A stretch of DNA of 64,000 nucleotides, taken from the NCBI GenBank assembly GCA_028583405.1, contig JAPTMU010000089.1, positions 311,501-375,500 on the forward strand. Reading direction: 5' to 3'. This stretch comes from Pogonophryne albipinna (taxonomy: Eukaryota; Chordata; Actinopteri; Perciformes; Artedidraconidae). Shown here one piece after another: positions 31,236 through 42,778 of this stretch (positions within the stretch are counted from its first letter, which is position 1; each line of letters opens with the position of its first letter). Under the pieces are notes generated by a model. The model was not told the DNA's origin, searched no databases, and saw nothing but the letters and a program-made list of their open reading frames with translations. A program made the translations under genes and the position numbers.

Positions 31236-31678
31236 TGTTACGGAAACTTCGGAGCAGCAAAGCAGAAAGGATGGAAACTGGAATCAATGTAGTCAAACAC
31301 TGAGATTTATTGAGAGTTTTAGATACGGCCGGAGAGCTTCACATAGTTTATCACACTACAACATGTGAGCCACCACGCGGAACTCTAAACACAAAGGAGA
31401 AACATCGATCTGTTATATCAGAGAGGAGGGACTTAGAAAGCCTGCCTAATGAGTGCCAGACACAGGAACAAAGACCCCTCAGTATTGCAATCCTTACCCT
31501 GAACCAAACTTCTCCCCACAGGAAGGCAGAGGACCTTTTTGACCTGTGTCCCCGGGCAAGTTGCGAGCAAGAGCATAATGCGACTTAACGAGAAGCATAT
31601 GTTTGTAATAAGACAGGTTCTAAGGAAAAGCTGGGAAACTCAATACACAAAGTGATCAGATTAAAATATTCCCTCACA
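31236..31678. mobile_element. Solo LTR, 443 bp
   Basis: Starts TGTTACGGAAAC and ends CCCTCACA, flanked by CCATT on both sides (31231-31235 and 31679-31683). TG...CA ends plus a 5-bp duplication indicate an LTR left by recombination of a full element. Its family is unknown, and the orientation cannot be fixed. It interrupts a LINE fragment. Confidence 0.7.
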
Positions 31679-32436
31679 CCATTTACTTGTATATCGACTC
31701 TTCTTGCACTATTTCTATTCTATTTGTATTTACTTGCACATCTCAAATCATTCTCTCACACTATTTTATTTATCTTTCACTCAGAAATGTTCCTAACAGA
31801 GTGAATTGACCTAGAAGTCTCTCAGTGGGCACCTTGCTTCCCTTGTTGTCTCCTTAAGGAAACACTGGACCATCTTTTACGAAAGATACGTTTATGTATA
31901 AATATTCCATAGAGTATTATTTATTCAAAGCCGTTATATACAATGATACTAAATGGCTTTCATGCAACCAATTAGCTTCACACATTTATGAAACCCTCAA
32001 GAAACAACATGCTATGCACGGACTCAAGTATCTAGATGCGCTTTTAGTCGCTTTGTAGTTTTCCCACAACAGAGGCACATCAAAAACACCCTCCGTCTCA
32101 TCATAACGTCTCCCAGTGTCCTGACGAATTCTCCTTCACTACTTCCTTTAATCCCAGATCATTATGTTATTATACCAGAACAGCTTCATCTCACAGGCCA
32201 TCAGACTGTTAAACACCTGAGCTTTTGAAAGAACATCCATAACATTCATCTGTTTGTATCTTATAGACTATTATTGCACTATTTCTATTGTATTTGTATT
32301 CTCTCGCACTCTTTACTACTTTTAAATCCAGGCTGAAGACTTTTCTTTTTGCCGCTGCTTTTAATTGAACTATTCACATCTTAGCTTGTATTCATGTACC
32401 TGTGTTATTCATGTTTTATTATCTTTTTAATGTTTC

Positions 32437-32808
32437 TGTTACGATCTCAGGCACTTAGGATGTTGGACCCAATTGCAGACAGGGAGACAGAGGTAAAGTA
32501 TTGTAAGATACTTTATTTTTCCATGACTGGCAAAAATGAACAAAAAGGTAACCACCAGGACTCTAGTCGAGATGACAAAAAACAGAGAACAAAAAATAAA
32601 GGCGCTCACGCAGTGAGGAATCAAAAACCTTTCATGAGTACCAGGAGCATAGACCTTACCATGACAATAGACCAGGGAAACTAACGACAGACATGCAAAC
32701 ACAGGGAAACGAGACCAGACAATATACAGGGAGGAAAACATGACAAGGAGAACGGAAAAACACCCACACCTAGACATAGAAACGTGACATGACATAATAA
32801 TCCTGACA
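32437..32808. mobile_element. Solo LTR or short non-autonomous insertion, 372 bp
   Basis: Starts TGTTACGATC and ends AATCCTGACA, flanked by GTTTC at 32432-32436 and 32809-32813. It interrupts the 3' end of an L2 LINE, whose sequence resumes on the far side. Ends are also weakly inverted (TGTTACGATC against TGTCAGGATT), so a DNA-transposon MITE is the alternative. Confidence 0.65.
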
Positions 32809-33097
32809 GTTTCTAATGTGTTTAATGCTCTTAATGTCTTTCATGTTTGTAAAGCACTTTGTATTCTCTTGTGTTGAATGGTGCTATATAAATAAACTTG
32901 CCTTGCACTATTTTATCTGTTTTACTGTGTTTCGCTGTTGGAGGAGCCTCAGATTTTCATTGACATATCTAAACTGTAGCTATGTACACATGACAATAAA
33001 AGCCTTGAATCTTGAACATTTTCATGGACATTAAGTAAGAGTGGTTAGGAGGAGACATAGGGCCTCATTTCTTCCACAATTCGATAAGTGATCTCAC

Positions 33098-33220
33098 CTT
33101 TAACGGCCTCCAGGTTACGGATGGCGCTGGCCAAGTCGTTCAGTCTCCGGCACGCTCTGAGCGCTGAGTCCACAATCTTAGCCTCGGGCACCAGGTTGTA
33201 CCCGATCAGGGTGTTCATGC
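33098..33220 (-). CDS. cox5a: COX5A, penultimate exon
   Basis: 123 bp between acceptor 'gaatgtaaag' and donor GTGAGA. It encodes [20 protein letters not shown] and [20 protein letters not shown], the helical central part of COX5A. Its first two bases complete the Gly codon opened by the upstream exon, as they should. Its last codon AAA is followed by one extra G before the GT donor, whereas the next exon begins at a codon boundary. The surplus base would shift the last 37 codons. Confidence 0.9.
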
Positions 33221-34036
33221 CTTTACATTCATTTAAAAAACAAATGTATTACTTCAAAGAATTAGCAATCATTAGCAAGAGTCGTCTGAATTTAATACTT
33301 TAAGACAATTTCTTGTGGAGAAGATATTCGTCAGCTTTATTGAAGAGACTCAAGGTCCATTTTTAAAAGACATACAGTTCAATATAAATGAAAAAGGCAG
33401 TTATACCAATGTTTCCACAGAGGTGACTGGTATCGTACTGAGACGAGGATTTGACAGCAGCATAATGACACATTCATAATATTGCCTCAAACCATTACAA
33501 AACATGAAATGGGACAATAGATATGTTATGCATATCGTAGGTGTGTGTCTTTGGTTCTTGAGTGTATTGGACCGTCAACCTAGTTATTTAAAAATGAGTG
33601 TGGTGCGTTCAGGGACACTCAGTAACTTTGAAAATATCTGTGTGTAGTACAGAGTGTGGTGCGTTCATGGACCCTCAGTAACTTTGAAATATGTGTGTGT
33701 AGTTCGAATTGTGGTGCATTCAGGGACACTCAGTAACTTTGACTATATGTGTGTGTGTAGTTCAGAGTGTGGTGCGTTCAAGGACCCTGAGTAACCCAGC
33801 TGTGTGTGTGTGTGTAGTTCAGAGTGTGATGCGTTCAGGAACCCTCACTAACTCTAATTATATCTGTGTGTAGTTCAGGGTGTGGTGCGTTCAGGGACCC
33901 TCAGTAACTTTGCTTATATCTGTGTGTAGTTCAGAGTGTGGTGCGTTCAGGGACCCTGAGTAACCCAGCTGTGTGTGTGTGTAGTTCAGAGTGTGGTGCG
34001 TTCAGGGACCCTCACTAACTCTAATTATATCTTTGT

Positions 34037-34896
34037 GTGAGTTTATCTAATTTAGCAGTGATTCCATGTCAGCCACAGCTTGTTACAAAAAACATGACTG
34101 ATAGTGTATTTAACAAACTTAAACTAGCTTTATTAAATGTCAGGTCTTTGGCAGGAAAAACATTTTTAATCAATGATTTTATCACTGAGCACAATCTCGA
34201 TTTTATGTTTTTAACAGAAACTTGGATTGAACAAAATAACAGTGCAGCTGTTCTTATCGAATCAACCCCTCCCAACTTTAGTTTTATGAGTCAGGAAAGA
34301 ATGCATAAGAAAGGGGGTGGAGTTGCTATTCTGTTCAATGATTCCCTTCAATGCAGGAAGACATCGTATGGAAACTTTGATTCTTTTCAATATGTGGCCC
34401 TTCAGCTGAAATGCTCCTCTCGAGCTCTGTTCCTAAATATCTATAGACCACCCAAATACTGTGCAAGCTTTTTTGATGACCTTACTGAACTGCTGTCTAT
34501 AGTGTGTATTGACTTTGACCGTCTAGTCATTGTTGGTGATTTTAACATCCATGTTGTCCCCAGGACAGAGGGGCAAAAGAACTGTTTTGTGTTCTTGATA
34601 GCTATGGACTGACTCAGCATGTGACGGAGCCCACGCACAATAAGGGGCACACTCTGGACATAATTATCTCAAAGGGTCTGAATATCTCTACGGTTGTGGT
34701 GACTGATGTTGCACTCTCTGACCATTCCTGTGTTTTCTTTGAGAGCTCTATTTCTGTTCACAAAAATGTTCAAACAGAGATAACCACAAAGCGATATTTA
34801 ACTGAAAATACTCGGGAAATGTTTACTCAGAATTTTTCTTCCACACTTGCCCCTGCTAACATCTCAGTAAATGAGCTAGTAGATCATTTTAATTAA
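34037..34896 (+). pseudogene. LINE apurinic-type endonuclease, frameshifted
   Basis: LALLNVRSLAGKTFLINDFI (N-terminal Asn), FLTETWI (catalytic Glu), VIVGDFNIH (Asp-Asn pair) and LSDHSCVFF (His) are all present. The frame changes near 34560, just after GDFNIH, and a stop occurs at 34894. The enzyme would nick target DNA to prime reverse transcription. Confidence 0.75.
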
Positions 34897-35318
34897 AAAA
34901 TTAAAAATGTTATAGATGCCATTGCTCCAACTAAGGTAAAGGAAGTGTCTGGCAAGAAAATATCTCCATGGAGAAAGGCCATGACCGTGAAAACAGAAAA
35001 AAGAGAATGTCGAACAGCTGAACGCAGGTGGCGAAAAACAAATCTCCAGGTTCACTTTGAAATCTATAAAGAGAGACTTGGCCTTTATAATTTGAAATTG
35101 AAAAACGCACGACAATCGTTCTTCTCTGACATCATTACCAAAAACAAAAACAACGCACGTGCCTTGTTTGCTACCGTCGACAGACTAACTAACCCCCCAG
35201 TGTCAGTAGCCTCTGAATTTCTATCCACCAGGGCGTCAATGATTTTGCCTCCTTCTTCACTGACAAAATTCAGAAAATCAGACAAGCAGTCAGTGCCTCT
35301 GCATCAGGAACAGCAAAT

Positions 35319-36878
35319 GTGTTGTCTCTGTGTCCACTTAAAATCAATTCAAACACCATGACACAATTCCATCAGATTAATGATAAAAACCTAGAGGACA
35401 TTATACAACTTCTGAAATCCTCCTCCTGCTGCCTTGATATTATTCCAACAGGATTTTTCAAAGATGTTTTTCCTTGCATGGCCTCAGATCTACTTCATAT
35501 AGTAAACAAATCTCTTCACTCAGGTATTTTTCCACAGGCCCTGAAAACTGCAGTCATTAAACCGCTCTTAAAAAAGAATAATCTAGATGCTTCAGTAATG
35601 AACAATTACAGGCCCATTTCAAACCTCCCATTTCTAGGTAAAATCATTGAAAAAGTTGTTTTTCAACAGTTGAGTAATTTCTTGCATTTAAATAACTGTT
35701 TCGATGTGTTCCAGTCAGGCTTTCGTCCAAACCACAGCACTGAGACTGCTCTTGTAAAGGTCTTCAATGACATCCACTTAAACACAGACAGTGGCAGAAC
35801 TTCAGTGTTAGTATTATTAGATCTCAGTGCTGCGTTTGACACTGTTGACCACAGCATATTACTAGACCGACTGGAAAACTGGGTGGGACTTTCGGAAACA
35901 GTTCTAAATTGGTTTGAATCCTACCTAAAGGACAGAAACAACTTTGTTTCTATAGGTAAATACACATCTGAGTTGACAAATATGACATGTGGGGTTCCTC
36001 AAGGCTCCATCTTGGGGCCTCTTCTCTTTAACGTCTACATGCTACCACTGGCTCAGATAATGAAAAACAACAAAATAACTTACCATAGCTATGCAGATGA
36101 CACACAAATGTACGTAACAATTTCACCAGGAGACTATGCTCCAATTCAAACACTGAGTAAGTGCATTGAACACATCAATGACTGGATGTGTCAGAACTTT
36201 CTCCAATTAAACAAAGATACAACTGAGGTAATGGTTTTTGGAGCCAAGTCAGAACGTATAAAAGTTAGCGCTGAGCTTCAGTCTGCAATGTTCAAAACAA
36301 CAGATAAATCCAGAAATCTAGGTGTAGTCATGGACTCTGACCTGAGTTTCAACAGTCACATTAAAACAGTTACTAAATCAGCCTACTATCACCTAAAGAA
36401 CATATCTAGGATTAAAAGACTAATGTCACAGCAGGATTTGGAAAAACTTGTCTTCACAGGTCTCACTAAAAAATCTATTAGAAAGCTGCAGCTGATTCAG
36501 AACGCCGCTGCTCGAGTCCTCACTAACACTAAGAAAGTGGATCACATCACTCCTGTTCTGAAGTCTTTACACTGGCTTCCTGTGTGTCAAAGAATAGATT
36601 TCAAAATACTGCTGCTGGTTTCTAAAGCACTGAATGGTTTAGGCCCAAAATACATTTCTGACCTCCTGCTAAATTATGAACCATCCAGATCTCTCAGGTC
36701 TTCAGGGACTGGTCAGCTTTCTGTCCCCAGAGTCAGAACTAAACATGGTAAAGCAGCGTTCAGTTATTATGCTCCAAATATCTGGAACAAACTCCCAGAA
36801 ACCTGCAGGTCCGCTGCAACTCTGACTACTTTTAAATCCAGGCTGAAGACTTTTCTTTTTGTCGCTGCTTTTAATTGA
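35319..36878 (+). CDS. L2 LINE reverse transcriptase
   Basis: 519 open codons. It begins downstream of a decayed linker and carries the RT blocks NNYRPISNLPFLGKIIEKVV, LLDLSAAFDTVDHSIL (first Asp), CGVPQGSILGPLLFNVY and SYADDTQMYV (catalytic ADD). The C-terminal region (WLPVCQRIDFKILLLVSKAL, LPETCRSAATLTTFKSRLKT) is typical of L2. Compared with the second copy at 53866-54862 it lacks about 15 residues after QQDLEKL (near 36445), an in-frame deletion. Confidence 0.85.
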   Translation: MLSLCPLKINSNTMTQFHQINDKNLEDIIQLLKSSSCCLDIIPTGFFKDVFPCMASDLLHIVNKSLHSGIFPQALKTAVIKPLLKKNNLDASVMNNYRPISNLPFLGKIIEKVVFQQLSNFLHLNNCFDVFQSGFRPNHSTETALVKVFNDIHLNTDSGRTSVLVLLDLSAAFDTVDHSILLDRLENWVGLSETVLNWFESYLKDRNNFVSIGKYTSELTNMTCGVPQGSILGPLLFNVYMLPLAQIMKNNKITYHSYADDTQMYVTISPGDYAPIQTLSKCIEHINDWMCQNFLQLNKDTTEVMVFGAKSERIKVSAELQSAMFKTTDKSRNLGVVMDSDLSFNSHIKTVTKSAYYHLKNISRIKRLMSQQDLEKLVFTGLTKKSIRKLQLIQNAAARVLTNTKKVDHITPVLKSLHWLPVCQRIDFKILLLVSKALNGLGPKYISDLLLNYEPSRSLRSSGTGQLSVPRVRTKHGKAAFSYYAPNIWNKLPETCRSAATLTTFKSRLKTFLFVAAFN

Positions 36879-36919
36879 AACTGAGCCGTTGTGTTCATCA
36901 GTAAATTGGAACTTCTGTG

Positions 36920-37400
36920 TGAACTATTCATATCTTAAACTGCACTGTAACTTTGTATTCATGTAATTTTTCTTTTAATGTTTTAAATTTAAATGTAATT
37001 AAACTCCATGACATTTATGAGAGGGACTGCTCGAAAGTAGGATATTTGGGATATCCGTCGTAGCCAGGGTTTACGATCAGTTTTTGGGTGATTTGTATTG
37101 AGGAACAAGTATCACATCACCGACGGGTGAAAAATAGTGTTTTGGTAACACGGGGTGTTCAGGTAACACTTAAAGACTTTGTTATGGAATGCAAAGCAGA
37201 GTAGGGGGCTAGTACACCCTCCTGAGGGTCCGATTGTGGATGTCATGCGAGCAAAACATGGTGAAAACAGTCTGTCAAAATTATAAATCCGGACGGAAAT
37301 GTTCGGATTTCCAAAGGGAGGTTCTTTGAGTAAATAAAAAATCAAGAACCTAAAGAATTGGACTATTCATATCTTAGACTGCACTGTAACTTTTATCTTT
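36920..37400 (+). other. Insertion inside the L2 3' untranslated region
   Basis: 'actattcatatcttaaactg' followed by 'cactgtaact' (from 36922) is repeated at 37364 ('actattcatatcttagactg'). Between them lie about 400 bp (37010-37360) unlike L2, including 'gggatatccgtcgtagccag' and 'gggtccgattgtggatgtca'. The origin is unknown; the duplicated flank suggests either an insertion with a long duplication or template switching. Confidence 0.45.
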
Positions 37401-40233
37401 TAATGTTTATTTTATTAGCTTTTCTTTTTAATGACTGATTTTAAATGCCATTTTCTTAATGTCTTTCATTTTTTGTTTTTGTTTTAATGTTTCTTTTATT
37501 ATCTTTTACCGTTTTTAAATGCCTTTGTCTGAATGTCTTTCATTTTTGTAAAGCACCTTGAATTGCCTGGTGCTGAAAGGTGCTATATAAATAAACTTGC
37601 CTTGCCTTGTAGTTCAGAGTGTGGTGCGTTCAGGGACCCTCAGTAACTTTGACTATATATGTGTGTAGTTCAGAGTGTGGTGAATTCAGGGACCCTCAGT
37701 AACTTTGACTATATGTGTGTGTAGTTCAGAGTGTGGTGCGTTCAAGGACCCTCAGTAACCCAGCTGTGTGTGTGTAGTTCAGAGTGTGTTGCATTCAGGG
37801 ACCCTCAGTAACTCTGATTATATCTGTGAATAGTTCAGAGTGTGGTGCGTTCAGGGACCCTCATTAACTTTGACCATATGTGTGTGTAGTTCAAAGTGTG
37901 GTGCATTCAGGGACACTCAGTCACTTTGATTATATCTTTGTGTAGTTCAGAGTGTGGTGCATTCAGGGAACCTCAGTAACCAGCTTTGTGTGTGTGTCGT
38001 TCAGAGTGTGGTGCGTTCAGGGACCCTCAGTAACTGGTTACATCTGTGTGTAGTTCAGAGTGTGGTGCGTTCAGGGACCCTCAGTAACCCAGTTGTGTGT
38101 GTGTGTGTGTGTGTGTGTGTAGTTCAGAGTGTGGTGCGTTCAGGGACCCTCAGTAATCCAGCTGTGTGTGTAGTTCAGAGTGTGGTGCGTTCAGGGACCC
38201 TCAGTAACTTTGACTATATGTGTGTGTAGTTCAGAGTGTGGTGCGTTCAAGGACCCTCAGTAACCCAGTTGTGTGTGTGTAGTTCAGAGTGTGGTGCGTT
38301 CAGTGACCCTCAGTAACTTTGACTATATATGTGTGTAGTTCAGAGTGTGGTACGTTCAGGGACCCTCAGTAACTTTGACTATATGTGTGTGTAGTTCAGA
38401 ATGTGGTGCGTTCAGGGACCCTCAGTAACTTTAACCATATGTGTGTGTAGTTCAGAGTGTGGTGCATTCAGGGACACTCAGTCACTTTGATTATATCTGT
38501 GTGTGGTACGTTCAGGGAACCTCAGTAACCCAGCTTTGTGTGTGTGTAGTACAGAGTGTGGTGCATTCAGGAACCCTCACTAACTCTAATTATATCTGTG
38601 TGTAGTTCAGAGTGTGGTGCGTTCAGGGACCCTCATTAGCTTTGACTATATCTGTGTGTAGTTCAGATTATGGTGCGTTCAGGGACCCTCAGTAACTCAG
38701 CTGTGTTTGTGTGTAGTTCAGAGTGTGGTGCGTTCAGGGACCCTCATTAACGGATTATATGTGTGTGTAGTTCAAAGTGTGGTGCGTTCAGGGACACTCA
38801 GTCACTTTGATTAAATCTGTGTGTAGTTCAGAGTGTGGTGCGTTCAGGGAACCTCAGTGACCAGCTTTGTGTGTGTGTAGTTCAGAGTGTGGTGCGTTCA
38901 GGGACCCTTAGTAACTGGTTACATCTGTGTGCAGTTCAGAGTGTGGTGTGTTCAGGGACCCTCAGTAACTTTGACAATATATGTGTGTAGTTCAGAGTGT
39001 GGTACGTTCAGGGACCCTCAGTAACTTTGACTATATGTGTGTGTAGTTCAGAGTGTGGTGCGTTCAGGGACCCTCAGTAACTTTGACCATATGTGTGTGT
39101 AGTTCAGAGTGTGGTGCATTCAGGGACACTCAGTCACTTTGATTATATCTGTGTGTAGTTCAGAGTGTGGTGCGTTTAGGGAACCTCAGTAACCCATCTT
39201 TGTGTGTGTGTAGTACAGAGTGTGGTGCGTTCAGGGACCCTCACTAACTCTAAGTGTGTGTAGTTCAGAGTGTGGTGCGTTCAGGGACCCTCAGTAACTT
39301 TGCCTATATCTGTGTGTAGTTCAGAGTGTGGTATGTTCAGGGATCCTCAGTATCCCAGCTGTGTGTGTGTGTAGTTCAGAGTGTGGTGCGTTCAGGGACC
39401 CTCAGTCACTTTGCTTATATCTATGTGTAGTTCAGAGTGTGGTGCGTTCAGGGACCCTCAGTAACCCAGCTGTGTGTTTGAGTAGTAGTAGAATATATGT
39501 GTGTGTAGTTCAGAGTGTGGTGCATTCAGGGACCCTCATTAACGGATTATATACGTGTGTAGTTCAGAGTGTGCTGCGTTCAGGGACCCTCAGTAACTTT
39601 GACCATATGTGTGTGTAGTTCAGAGTGTGGTGCGTTCAGGGACACTCAGTCACTTTGCTTATATCTGTGTGTAGTTCAGAGTGTGGTGCATTCAGGGACC
39701 CTCAGTAACCCAGCTGTGTGTGTGAGTAGTTCAGAGTGTGTTTCGTTCAGGGAACCTCAGTAACTATTTATATCTGTGTGTAGTTCAGAGTGTGGTGCGT
39801 TCAGGGACCCTCAGTCACTTTGCTTATATCTGTGTGTAGTTCAGAGTGTGGTGCGTCCAGGGACCCTCAGTAACTTTGACCATATGTGTGTGTAGTTCAG
39901 AGTGTGGTGCGTTCAGGGACCCTCAGTAACTTTGACCATATGTGTGTGTAGTTCAGAGTGTGGTGCGTTCAGGGACTCTCAGTAACTGATTATATCCGTG
40001 TGTAGTTCAGAGTGTGGTGCGTTCAGGGACCCTCAGTAAACCAGCTGTGTGTGTGTGTGTAGTTAAGAGTGTGGCAAGTTCAGGGACCCTCAGTAACCCA
40101 GCTGTGTGTGTGTGTAGTTCAGAGTGTGGTGCGTTCAGGGACCCTCAGTAAATTAGACTATATCTGAGTGTAGTTCAGAGTGTGGTGCGTTCAGGAACCT
40201 CAGTAAACCAGCTTTGTGTGTGTGGATATTCTG

Positions 40234-41099
40234 GTGTCTGTGGTTATTTAAACATTCCCTGATAAACGTTATTCAGCGTCAATAAATGAGTGCTAATCCC
40301 AGTGTGCTCAGTGTACAACATCACATGTCATTTCACCTTCGATTCACGGTTTGAAAACGTAGGATTTTGCCACATGCTAATGCTAACCGGAAGTGAAGAC
40401 TTTTCAGAATAAAAGTATTGAGTTAATAGTGTGAACTTTCGTTTTTTCAGAATAAAACTGATTTAAATTAAATAGTGTATTTAATTCAAAATTACGCCAT
40501 ATCAACATTGATTTTTAATTTCTAACAGTATGTATGTACATCACTATGTATGTAGTATGTACTGTATAATGTACACATGTAGAGTTGTAGAAAAGACATG
40601 GTGTACAGACAGTACACACTCTGACTGTACAGTCACTACAGTACTGTATAGTAGGTGTGTAACAGTGTCATGCGTATAGTCTACTCTACACTCTACCTTT
40701 CAGCAACGTTTTAGGGATTTAGGCTCAGTCAGCTCAGGGACTGTTTGGTTACTTTAGTTTGGTAAATGAAATAAATGTTTGAACTTTGTAGTAGTTCACT
40801 GTAGTTGCTGTCATAAGTCATTTGTAGACGAAGTGGCAAAAAGTGTTTTTTTTACATTTGTACTTTGTAGAGAAATGTACAAGTTGGAAGGGAGCACAAT
40901 AAACCTAACGAGTTTGAATTTGAGTTGATTATGAGTTAATTTTCAATTGATAATTAGCTCACAATAAGTTCACTTTAGTTACTCACACAACTTGACACAA
41001 GCCATGGGTTCAGGTCCGGACCTATAAGTCCGGACCTGAACCTGAACCTCTGAACCTGAATGTGAGTCCAGGTACGCAGCACTAATCGTGACAACACTA
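40234..41099. mobile_element. Insertion in the minisatellite with a hAT-like right end
   Basis: About 860 bp of non-satellite DNA. Its right edge, ATCGTGACAACACTA (to 41099), equals the right end of the hAT-like element at 57024-57382. The 8 bp after it (GTGTGGTG) belong to the satellite unit. A matching left end was not found, so the left side is rearranged. It includes a strong hairpin: CAGGTCCGGAC, six bases, then GTCCGGACCTG (about 41011-41038). Confidence 0.45.
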
Positions 41100-41595
41100 G
41101 TGTGGTGCATTCAGGGACCCTCAGTAACCTAGCTGTGTGTGTGTGTAGTTCAGAGTGTGTTAAGTTCAGGGACCATCAGTAACCCAGCTGTGTGTGTGTG
41201 TAGTTCAGAGTGTGGTGCGTTCAGGGACCCTCAGTAACCCAGCTTTGTGTGTGTGTAGTTCAGAGTTTGGTGCGTTCAGGGACCCTCACTAACTTTGCTT
41301 ACATCTGTGTGTAGCAATAATAAGAAGAGCAATCATTATATTGCACCATTGTATCCAAACAATACACACAGTTTTGTTAAAAGTGGGAATAAAACCCAAC
41401 TCCTAGAAACATCGGGGCTTATAACAACCAGAACACTTTTCCAGATTTACTGAAAATAGGTCTAACTTTTGACAGAATGTTTTCTTTTGTCCAAACTTTT
41501 CAATGAAACCCCAACTGTAACCATAACATGAACCACACTATTAACAACAGAGTGAGGACACATCATCAGAATATATTTAAAAAGCACAAGGGTAC

Positions 41596-41712
41596 CTTTC
41601 CTCAGCTCCCAGGCATCGATGTCAGGTTTGCTGAAGTACGTCACCCAGCGGGCGTCAAACTCCTCGTCCGTCTCCACCTGGCCGTGGGAGTAACATCTGG
41701 AGGCCAATGGAG
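41596..41712 (-). CDS. cox5a: COX5A, mature N-terminal exon
   Basis: 117 bp from acceptor 'catgttttcag' to donor GTACC. It encodes [20 protein letters not shown] and [25 protein letters not shown] is where the mitochondrial targeting peptide ends in this family, and the rest is the start of the mature protein. The exon needs one base from an upstream exon, which should supply the initiator Met and about 25 residues of presequence. I could not find that exon in the window. Confidence 0.9.
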
Positions 41713-42776
41713 CTGAAAACATGACATACAGAGGTTCATTTACAATGTTTTTAAATAATACAAGCAACACAAATATTCGACTCATTCGCCTATTGATTTG
41801 AACACGATCGTGTATCCATCATGTCCTGGTCTTCAACAAGAAATTCCCCTCAGATTATTTGTTAAGAACTTTAAAAGGTACATGCAGCAAAATATAACAT
41901 TTGATCAGGTTCAGAGACACAAGGAGGTAAAAGGTATGATAATAAATAATGGTTTCTCTCCGAGAGATAAGACACAAGACGACTGAGTCGATGCAACAAT
42001 ATATAATATATAAAACCCCATAAAACAAAGTGAGCATATCGGTACAACAATAAATAAACCAATATAAAGGTAGGTGAATAATAAAGACTAAAAGAACATT
42101 TAAAGTGGGCGGTTGCTAATAAAAAGCTAATCTAAAAAGATGCGTCTTTAGCTGGTGTTTGAAAATGCCTTAAAATAACGAAAAAAGACAATTATATAAT
42201 AAATAAAGGACATCACGTGTCAAAGGACAAGGGAATAAAGCGTTTAGGGGTTCCTTAAAAGTCTTAAAAACTATAATTCCAATGCGTTTAAAATATAATT
42301 TCCACCTTAAATCAGCGAAAGTGTGTCTCCAGTGTCAGCGGTGGGATCAAAGTGCATTCACACCAATACAATTATGAGGTACAACTTGTACAAGTACTTC
42401 AGCATTTACATTTCCTGCTACTCTGTTCTTCTCCTAAAATATAATTCAGAGGCAAATAATGTACTTTCTACTTAGGTTACTTTGTGAATGTATATTATTA
42501 ATCTAGCAATAGCTCACGACAGGCCGTGGTATATGGTCATTATATCACAGCTAAGGGCCGTTGTTCGGCCCGACGCGACCACTCCTCCATAGTGAGCAAG
42601 TACCCGGAGGTCGAAGTTAACCCTAAATATTTCCATCTTAAGCTTTAGTTAGTTAGTTTCGTAACGGACGTAATGTAACAGTTGTAACTTTTTCTCAGAC
42701 GCGGAGGGATACTGACCAAGAACCAATCAGATTGCTTGATTTGACTTATCCGTTTTATAAATCAAATTCTACATGA
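41713..42776. other. Upstream of the COX5A exon; no 5' exon found
   Basis: AT-rich, with a repeat-derived stretch (about 41990-42200) and a GC-rich palindromic part at 42555-42580 ('gggccgttgttcggcccgac'). 41787-41832 ('cctattgatttgaacacgat...') recurs at 61229-61276 with two or three differences, so it is a dispersed repeat. Confidence 0.4.
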
Positions 42777-42778
42777 TA

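Larger units (their letters stand above)
30910..33097 (-). other. COX5A intron with LINE fragments and two solo LTRs
   Basis: 31140-31235 and 31684-31780 are two halves of one LINE 3' fragment, and a second related fragment lies at about 32090-32320 ('acaggccatcagactgttaa', 'aagaacatccat'), of Rex1/CR1-like type. 32325-32890 is the 3' end of an L2 LINE. Each region is split by one of the LTR-like insertions listed separately. No coding exon is seen between 30910 and 33097. Confidence 0.55.
34036..37609 (+). mobile_element. L2-clade LINE inserted in the minisatellite
   Basis: About 3.6 kb, with endonuclease, reverse transcriptase and the typical 3' end 'ggtgctatataaataaactt' followed by 'gccttgccttg'. 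Minisatellite units flank both ends directly. The endonuclease starts in the first bases, so the 5' end is truncated. Stops and frameshifts in the 5' half and a small in-frame loss in the RT show it is inactive. Confidence 0.85.
33595..41316. repeat. Minisatellite of about 54 bp, roughly 60 units, in a COX5A intron
   Basis: The unit is 52-57 bp: a constant half ('tagttcagagtgtggtgcgt', 'tcagggaccctcagtaac') and a variable half, either 'tttgactatatgtgtgtg' or 'ccagctgtgtgtgtg'. It forms three blocks: 33595-34035, 37610-40233 and 41100-41316. The first gap is an L2 LINE and the second an 860-bp insertion. The repeated QSVVRSGTLSN in translated frames is a by-product of the unit and not a protein. 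Confidence 0.9.

Noticed and set aside
37954..39763. Plus-strand ORFs with repeated QSVVRSGTLSN
   Set aside because: They follow the 54-bp minisatellite unit; the frame breaks wherever unit length changes.
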